This document shows positions 6,420-11,376 of a stretch of DNA of 11,376 bases, piece by piece (the stretch's first letter is position 1; each line of letters opens with the position of its first letter). The notes under the pieces are model-generated. The model did not search any database, had not been told where the DNA came from, and was given only the letters and a program-made list of their open reading frames with translations. A program made the position numbers and the translations under genes. The DNA comes from an uncultured Clostridia bacterium (lineage in GTDB: Bacteria; Bacillota; Clostridia; UBA1381): contig CAJOPD010000113.1 of the NCBI GenBank assembly GCA_905236685.1, positions 1 to 11,376 on the forward strand. Reading direction: 5' to 3'.

Positions 6420-6454
6420 AATATATTACTATACAGATACCGTGTTATCTTGTC
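6410..6454 (-). promoter_or_regulatory. Antiterminator of the pyr attenuator
   Basis: On the minus strand, GACAAG (6454-6449) is complementary to CTTGTC (6415-6410), the inner part of the terminator's 5' arm, and CAC (6444-6442) to GTG (6419-6417). Forming this helix breaks the terminator. Its 5' strand overlaps the 3' strand of the PyrR hairpin, so the two cannot coexist. Confidence 0.7.
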
Positions 6455-6484
6455 GATGTCTCTGCATCAGAATTAAAGATTAAC
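6444..6484 (-). promoter_or_regulatory. PyrR binding hairpin (anti-antiterminator)
   Basis: On the minus strand, the upper stem GATG/CATC (6468-6455) closes a hexaloop CAGAGA (6464-6459). This fits the CNGNGA loop known for PyrR sites in Bacillus. An asymmetric internal loop (7 bases on the 5' side, 3 on the 3' side) separates it from a lower stem GTT(A)ATCTT/AAGATAAC (6484-6476 with 6451-6444). Binding would hold AAGATAAC away from the antiterminator and so favour termination when uridine nucleotides are plentiful. Confidence 0.82.
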
Positions 6485-6498
6485 CACTTACTTTCCAA

Positions 6499-6527
6499 AG
6501 TATATCACATATTTTTTTAAATGTAAA
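6499..6527 (-). promoter_or_regulatory. Promoter of the pyrP-pyrR operon
   Basis: Minus-strand TTTACA (6527-6522), an exact 17-base spacer and TATACT (6504-6499), with an extended -10 TG just before it. The expected start near 6492 places the PyrR hairpin at the beginning of the leader. Confidence 0.85.
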
Positions 6528-6534
6528 TACATTT
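6519..6534. repeat. Short palindrome over the -35 box
   Basis: AAATGTA (6519-6525), two bases, then TACATTT (6528-6534): a perfect 7-bp inverted repeat covering the pyrP -35. It could be an operator. It is A/T-rich, so chance is possible. Confidence 0.4.
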
Positions 6535-6546
6535 TTATATATTTTT

Positions 6547-8316
6547 TCAATTTTTTTCGACAATTTTTATCGAAAGCTCATCAAGCTGTGCTTTATCCAC
6601 CCTGCTCGGCGCGTCGGACATAAGCTCGGAGGCATTTTGCACCTTCGGGAACGCTGTAACATCTTTCAGGCTGTCCGCTCCGCACATAATCATAGCCAGC
6701 CTGTCAAGACCTATACCGCACCCGCCGTGCGGAGCTGCGCCGTACTTATATGCATCAACCAAAAATCCGAATTTTGCCTCTATTTCCTCATCGGAAAGAC
6801 CAAGCGCGTCAAACATTCTCTTTTGAAGCTCGTAATCGGTAATTCTTATCGAGCCGCTTGAAAGCTCTGTGCCGTTTAAAACCAAATCGTATGCCTTGGC
6901 AATAACCTTTTCGGGGGCTGTGTCCAAATATTCCAAACACTCGTCCATCGGCATAGTAAACGGGTGGTGCATTGCGTCCCAGTTTCCTGTTTCTTCATTA
7001 TATTCAAAGAAGGGGAACTCGGTAACCCAAAGGAAATTAAATCGGTCAGGGATAATATCAAGCTGTTTTGCAGCCTTCAATCTCACCGCGCCAAGCGTGG
7101 AAAGCACAGTCTTGTTATTGTCCGCAACAACAAACATCACATCGCCCTTTTTAAGGCCGAGCCGTTCATATATAGCGGAAAGCTCATCTTCCGTCATAAA
7201 TTTTGCAAAGGAGCAATTTGGCGTATCCTCCGACCAGCGAACATACGCAAGTCCCTTTGCGCCTATTCCCCGCACAAATTCTGTCAGGCGGTCAATTTCC
7301 TTTCTTGTAAAGGTGTCGGCGGCATTTTTGGCAACAATCGCTCGGACAGAGCCGCCCTTTTCGATTGCGCCTGTAAACACGCCAAAGCCGCAATTTTTAA
7401 CCAAGTCGGAAATATCCTGTATTTCCATACCAAATCTTGTATCCGGCTTGTCCGAGCCGTAACGCTCCATAGCCTCCTTATAGGTAAGGCGCGGCAAGGG
7501 CAGCGGAATATCCTTATCCAAAACTTCCTTAAAGAGTTTTGAAATATATCCTTCAACAATTTCCTGAATGTCCTCCACATCTGCAAAGGACATTTCCATA
7601 TCCACCTGCGTAAATTCAGGCTGGCGGTCTGCTCTTAAATCTTCGTCACGGAAGCATCTTGCAAGCTGAATATACCTGTCAAAGCCCGAAACCATTAAAA
7701 GCTGCTTATAAATCTGCGGCGACTGCGGAAGTGCATAAAATTTGCCCTGATGTATTCTTGACGGTACAATATAGTCCCTTGCGCCTTCGGGCGTTGACTT
7801 TATCATCATAGGGGTTTCAATCTCGACAAAGCCGTTATCGTAAAAATAGTCACGCGTCACCTTTGCAATTCTGCTCCTTAGCATTATATTGTCTTGGAGC
7901 GGTTTTCTGCGCAAATCCAAATACCTGTATTTGAGCCTTAATTCTTCATTAACATTCGTTTCATCGGTGATTTCAAACGGCGGCGTCTGCGCCTTTGCCA
8001 AAATGCGCAAATCGGTAACAAAAATCTCAATATTACCCGTTTTTATAGCGCTGTTTTTGCTTTCGCGCTCACGGACAACGCCCTTTGCCATAAGCACATA
8101 CTCACTGTGGCAAGATGATGCTTTTTCAAAAACCGCCTTTTCTGTTTCGGTATCAAACGCCAGCTGAACAATGCCCGTTCTGTCACGCAAATCTATAAAA
8201 ATGAGCGTTCCCATATCGCGAATTTTCTGAACAAATCCGCCGACCGTTACCTCTTGCCCGATTTTTTCAACATCGCCGCAATAATGCGTTCTTTTAAGTC
8301 CCTTCATTGTATCCAT
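6547..8316 (-). CDS. aspS: Aspartyl-tRNA synthetase
   Basis: A class II synthetase that charges tRNA-Asp in the cytoplasm. The 589 residues match full-length bacterial AspRS. They comprise an N-terminal OB-fold anticodon-binding domain (about 1-110, with GGFVQKIRDMGTLIFIDLRD across 26-45), a hinge, the catalytic core with LPQSPQIYKQLLM (196-208) and motif 2 (RCFRDEDLRADRQPEFTQVD, 220-239), the bacterial GAD insertion (about 300-415), and motif 3 near the C-terminus (GIGLDRLAMI). The start ATG (8314-8316) abuts the hisS stop with no gap, and GAGGGGG lies 8 bases upstream inside hisS; an ATG three codons later has poorer spacing. The gene is the second of a hisS-aspS operon, as in Bacillus. I see no terminator after it before the pyrP promoter. 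Whether it also charges tRNA-Asn cannot be judged here. Confidence 0.97.
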   Translation of the reverse strand: MDTMKGLKRTHYCGDVEKIGQEVTVGGFVQKIRDMGTLIFIDLRDRTGIVQLAFDTETEKAVFEKASSCHSEYVLMAKGVVRERESKNSAIKTGNIEIFVTDLRILAKAQTPPFEITDETNVNEELRLKYRYLDLRRKPLQDNIMLRSRIAKVTRDYFYDNGFVEIETPMMIKSTPEGARDYIVPSRIHQGKFYALPQSPQIYKQLLMVSGFDRYIQLARCFRDEDLRADRQPEFTQVDMEMSFADVEDIQEIVEGYISKLFKEVLDKDIPLPLPRLTYKEAMERYGSDKPDTRFGMEIQDISDLVKNCGFGVFTGAIEKGGSVRAIVAKNAADTFTRKEIDRLTEFVRGIGAKGLAYVRWSEDTPNCSFAKFMTEDELSAIYERLGLKKGDVMFVVADNNKTVLSTLGAVRLKAAKQLDIIPDRFNFLWVTEFPFFEYNEETGNWDAMHHPFTMPMDECLEYLDTAPEKVIAKAYDLVLNGTELSSGSIRITDYELQKRMFDALGLSDEEIEAKFGFLVDAYKYGAAPHGGCGIGLDRLAMIMCGADSLKDVTAFPKVQNASELMSDAPSRVDKAQLDELSIKIVEKN

Positions 8317-9567
8317 CTATCTGTCCCCCTCAAAAAAAGCAATCAGGCTGTCCATATCAAGTTCGGTCTGCTGACCACTTTGCATATTTTTTATCCGTAT
8401 TTTTTCCGTATTTATCTCATCATCGCCCAAGACAAGCACGAATTCCGCGCCGATTTTATCCGCATACTTCATCTGCGGCTTTAAACCGCGCTCCATATAA
8501 TCGGTTTCCGCCGATATTCCGCTTTTTCTGAGCTTTAAAACAAGCTTTTGCGCTTCCTTTTTCGCCCTATCGCCCAAAGGCGCGATATATATTTTAGGAT
8601 TATCCCTTTTCGGAATTTCTATTTTTAAATCATCAAGACGCAAAAGCAGCCTTTCAATACCCAAGCCAAATCCGACCGCACAGGTCTTATCACCGCCGAA
8701 TTCCTCGATAAGCCCATCATATCTGCCGCCGCCGCAAACGGTAAAATCACCCGATATTATTTCAAAAACCGTTTTTGTGTAATAGTCAAGTCCGCGCACA
8801 ATTCCTGTATCAACCGTATATTCAATACCGATGCCGCCAAGCGTCTCCGAAAGCCCGTTAAAATGGTTTCGGCAATCATCGCAGATATAGTCCAAAAGCT
8901 TTGGGGCATTTTTCACAATTTGCTGACAAACAGGCGATTTGCAGTCCAAAATACGCAGGGGATTTCGTTCAAATCGCGATTTACAGGTGTCGCAAAGCTC
9001 AGAAAGGTGCGGACGGATATACTCCTTTAACGCCTCGTTGTATTTTTTACGGCATTCGGGACAGCCTATGCTGTTGATGTTTACCGTCATATCCGAAAGC
9101 CCTGCGCTTTTCAAAAATTCCATAGCAAAGGAAATCACTTCGGCATCGATTTCAGGTCCTTTTGCGCCAAAAACCTCTACGCCGAACTGATGAAATTCCC
9201 TAAGCCTTCCCTTCTGCTTATTTTCATAGCGGAAACACGGTAATTCGTACCACATTTTAAGAGGCAAAGCGTCCGCATACAGATTGTTTTCCAAATAGCT
9301 TCTCGCAACCGACGCCGTACCCTCGGGGCGCAGAGTTACACTTCTTCCGCCCTTATCCAAAAATGTATACATCTGCTTTTCCACAACATCGGTAGTATCG
9401 CCCACACCGCGCTCAAAAAGCTCGGTATGCTCAAAAGTGGGAACGCGTATCTCCTTATAGCAGTAGTTTTTTGCAATATTTTTAAACTTCTCTTCAAGGT
9501 AATGCCATCGGTAACTGTCCTTCGGCAGCAAATCCTCCGTACCCTTGGGAGCTCTTGTTATTATCAT
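8317..9567 (-). CDS. hisS: Histidyl-tRNA synthetase
   Basis: A class II synthetase that charges tRNA-His. At 416 residues it is normal length. Motif 1 lies around 40-67. Motif 2 is FRYENKQKGRLREFHQFGVE (112-131). The His-specific signature RGLDYYT is at 258-264, CGGGRYDGL at 278-286 and motif 3, GFGLGIERL, at 299-307. An anticodon-binding domain follows from about 325 (KIYIAPLG onward). Eight cysteines in four pairs (169/172, 192/195, 209/214, 229/232) form a putative metal-binding insertion between motif 2 and HisA; similar Cys pairs occur in other Bacillota HisRS. The ATG at 9565-9567 has AGGGGTG at 9577-9583. Its stop codon touches the aspS start, so translation of the two is probably coupled. 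A promoter lies about 30 bases upstream. Confidence 0.97.
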   Translation of the reverse strand: MIITRAPKGTEDLLPKDSYRWHYLEEKFKNIAKNYCYKEIRVPTFEHTELFERGVGDTTDVVEKQMYTFLDKGGRSVTLRPEGTASVARSYLENNLYADALPLKMWYELPCFRYENKQKGRLREFHQFGVEVFGAKGPEIDAEVISFAMEFLKSAGLSDMTVNINSIGCPECRKKYNEALKEYIRPHLSELCDTCKSRFERNPLRILDCKSPVCQQIVKNAPKLLDYICDDCRNHFNGLSETLGGIGIEYTVDTGIVRGLDYYTKTVFEIISGDFTVCGGGRYDGLIEEFGGDKTCAVGFGLGIERLLLRLDDLKIEIPKRDNPKIYIAPLGDRAKKEAQKLVLKLRKSGISAETDYMERGLKPQMKYADKIGAEFVLVLGDDEINTEKIRIKNMQSGQQTELDMDSLIAFFEGDR

Positions 9568-9601
9568 CGGTTATATCACCCCTATTTTTACATACACAGT
9601 T

Positions 9602-9630
9602 ATTTTATTCTTTTACACTCCTATTGTCAA
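9602..9630 (-). promoter_or_regulatory. Promoter of hisS-aspS
   Basis: Minus-strand consensus TTGACA (9630-9625), a 17-base spacer and TAAAAT (9607-9602, one mismatch to TATAAT). The expected start near 9595 leaves a leader of about 28 bases, too short for a T-box. Confidence 0.82.
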
Positions 9631-9669
9631 GAATATTTGCGATTTCCTTCCAAAATTTTCAGATTTTAC

Positions 9670-9698
9670 TTGATTATATCCTATATTTATCATATAAT
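9670..9698 (+). promoter_or_regulatory. Promoter of the flippase gene
   Basis: TTGATT (9670-9675), a 17-base spacer and consensus TATAAT (9693-9698). The expected start near 9705 gives a leader of about 25 bases. It is divergent from the hisS promoter, with 39 bases between the two -35 boxes. Confidence 0.75.
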
Positions 9699-9729
9699 AT
9701 ATACGATTATAATCTTTTGGAGTTTATTT

Positions 9730-11376
9730 ATGAAACAAGAAAAAAAATCCTTTATGATAAATGTTTCCATAGTTATGTTCTCGCAGATTGCGGTTAAGCT
9801 TTTGGGTATGATTTACCGTGTTGTTATAACCAATTTCCGAGGCTTTGGCGATTTGGGAAACGGATATTTGAATGTCGGGTTTCAGATTTATACGCTGCTT
9901 TTGGCGATTTCCTCAATCGGTATCCCGAACGCAGTTTCAAAGCTGACCTCCGAAAAGGTCGCAGTAGGCGACTATGCCGGTGCGCACAAGATTTTCCGCG
10001 CGTCTATGCTTCTTTTTGCAATAGTCGGCGCCGCCTCCTCCTCAATACTTTATTTCGGTGCGGGATTTATTTCAAAATACATCGTGCATTTGGACGACAC
10101 AAAATATGTACTTATGTGCCTTGCGCCGTCTGTGCTTTTTGTATGCTTGTCCTCTGTTATCCGCGGATATTTTGTCGGTATGGAAAATATGAAGGCAACA
10201 AGCACCTCGCAGGTTTTGGAGCAATTTTTCAAATGCACACTTACCGTTTTGGTTGTATATCTTTTGGCAAGTTTTCCCGCAATTCTGACCGTGCTATTTA
10301 ACATTTCCGAGCAGGACGAAAACACCCGCGCCGTATTTATGGCGTCGGGCGCGCAGGTTGCAACAACTCTTTCCACCGTTATAAGCTTTGTATATCTTTG
10401 GTTATTCTATTTAAGACGAAAAAAACAGATTTTTGAAAATATCGTGCCGCAAAACTTGCCTAAAAACGAAAATCTTTCGGGGCTGTTTAAAAAGATACTC
10501 CTTATTTCCGTTCCGATTTCCCTCGGTTCGATTATTTCCGCTGTGAACAGAATTATTGATACCGCAACTATTACAAGAGGGATTGAGGTTGCATTTAGAA
10601 GCGTAATTCCCGCTCACGCAAATGTGCCTGCAATATTTAATCCTACGCTCCCGCAGCTTTCAAAGGAGGCGGCAAGGCTTTCGGGACTTTTGGCAAAAAG
10701 CGATACGCTTATAAATCTTCCGCTTGCAATAAATATTTCCTTTTCAACCGTGCTTGTGCCTGCAATCGCTGGTGCGCTTGCCTTAAAGGACAAAAAAAGC
10801 GCCTCCGAAAAGGTTAACTATTCCCTTCTTATTTCAATACTTATCGCACTTCCCTGCGCGGTAGGATACATTGTCTTAGCGTCACCGATATACCGCCTTT
10901 TATATCCCAACGCACGCTTGGGCTATGACTTATTGCAGATAAGCGCAGTTGCTATGATATTCACAGCTCTTAATCAGACACTTTCCGGCTCGCTCCAAGG
11001 CGTCGGCAAGGTATTCGCTCCCGCAACGGGACTTTTGATAGGCTGTATTGTAAAGCTTGGGCTTAACATCGTTTTAATAAGGCAGACCGCAATAAATATA
11101 TACGGTGCGCCGATAAGCTCGGTTGTTTGTCAGGTAATTGCATTTTCATACAGCTTTTTGGTTTTAAAAAAGCATATAACGGTTAAATTTGACCTTTTCA
11201 AACACATAGTAAAACCGCTCATTTCCGCTCTTGCGATGGGCGCGGCGGCATTTTTGTCATACAGGCTGTTTATGCTTATTCTGAAAAGCAATATGATAAG
11301 CACAATTCTTGCAATTGCAGTTTCCGCTCTTGTATATATTGTTTCGGTTGTGCTTTTGAAAATATTAAATGACAGC
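9730..11376 (+). CDS. Polysaccharide/lipid II flippase family protein (YtgP/MurJ/SpoVB-like), 3' end cut by window edge
   Basis: The first 549 codons of a polytopic MOP-superfamily exporter; the family is about 530-550 residues long, so nearly all of it is present. The N-terminus (MKQEKKSFMINVSIVMFSQI, 1-20) leads into a first helix. The family-like GNGYLNVGFQIYTLLLAISSIGIP (43-66) and NAVSKLTSEKVAVGDYAGA (67-85) resemble YtgP, the Bacillus lipid II flippase, more than SpoVB. The middle segment NRIIDTATITRG and a run of about 14 hydrophobic helices continue to the edge. It would move a lipid-linked cell-wall precursor across the membrane; peptidoglycan is likely, other polymers possible. The start ATG has GGAG at 9719-9722, 7 bases upstream. 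It is divergent from hisS with its own promoter. No symbol is given because the MurJ/SpoVB/YtgP split needs a tree. Confidence 0.88.
   Translation, partial: MKQEKKSFMINVSIVMFSQIAVKLLGMIYRVVITNFRGFGDLGNGYLNVGFQIYTLLLAISSIGIPNAVSKLTSEKVAVGDYAGAHKIFRASMLLFAIVGAASSSILYFGAGFISKYIVHLDDTKYVLMCLAPSVLFVCLSSVIRGYFVGMENMKATSTSQVLEQFFKCTLTVLVVYLLASFPAILTVLFNISEQDENTRAVFMASGAQVATTLSTVISFVYLWLFYLRRKKQIFENIVPQNLPKNENLSGLFKKILLISVPISLGSIISAVNRIIDTATITRGIEVAFRSVIPAHANVPAIFNPTLPQLSKEAARLSGLLAKSDTLINLPLAINISFSTVLVPAIAGALALKDKKSASEKVNYSLLISILIALPCAVGYIVLASPIYRLLYPNARLGYDLLQISAVAMIFTALNQTLSGSLQGVGKVFAPATGLLIGCIVKLGLNIVLIRQTAINIYGAPISSVVCQVIAFSYSFLVLKKHITVKFDLFKHIVKPLISALAMGAAAFLSYRLFMLILKSNMISTILAIAVSALVYIVSVVLLKILNDS

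Noticed and set aside
6420..6498. Purine or other metabolite riboswitch before the NCS2 permease
   Set aside because: I see no conserved purine-aptamer core; the CAGAGA hairpin and pairing logic fit PyrR instead.
6869..7542. Plus-strand frames of about 190 codons
   Set aside because: Antisense within aspS, with no ribosome site and no recognisable motif.
1..11376. Mobile elements, tRNA/rRNA genes, CRISPR arrays, toxin-antitoxin or defence genes
   Set aside because: I saw no transposase or integrase motifs, no regularly spaced repeats and no RNA gene signatures; known housekeeping genes and short spacers fill the window.

Overview
The window looks like ordinary chromosome from a spore-former-like, anaerobic Bacillota, most likely class Clostridia and probably a gut-type lineage. 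The support is a TepA-type ClpP paralogue, a hisS-aspS pair with zero spacing, PyrR-type attenuation, a YitT protein, a YtgP/MurJ/SpoVB-type flippase, strong AGGAG ribosome sites, A/T-rich spacers with sigma-A-like promoters, and U-tract terminators. There is no sign of phage, insertion sequences, CRISPR or recent transfer. Coding density is very high: no stretch over about 200 bases lacks a gene.

Layout. (1) Bases 1-2271, minus strand: a tepA-like serine peptidase followed by a CopA-type copper P-type ATPase, probably co-transcribed; the ATPase runs off the left edge. (2) Bases 2400-3841, plus strand: a small SCP2-like protein with a long Lys/Ala/Pro tail resembling histone H1, then a strong terminator, then a YitT membrane protein that starts at TTG. 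(3) Bases 3863-6347, minus strand: uracil permease, pyrR and an unknown membrane-anchored protein. Their shared leader (6384-6504) holds a promoter, a PyrR-binding hairpin with a CAGAGA loop, an antiterminator and a terminator. The pyrimidine-sensing repressor therefore probably controls its own operon together with uracil uptake. (4) Bases 6547-9567, minus strand: hisS-aspS, with a promoter close to hisS and no T-box. (5) Bases 9730-11376, plus strand: a multi-spanning MOP-superfamily flippase, divergent from hisS and cut by the right edge.

Two points stand out. First, the SCP2-like gene appears frameshifted in an A7 run at 2883-2889. Skipping one A adds 18 residues of the same Lys/Ala/Glu/Pro composition and moves the stop to 2944-2946, just before the terminator. 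This could be recoding, transcript slippage, a real mutation or a homopolymer read error. Second, all three alternative RNA structures of a PyrR attenuator can be drawn from the bases. I did not find a clearly new multi-gene defence or mobile system; most of the window is housekeeping.
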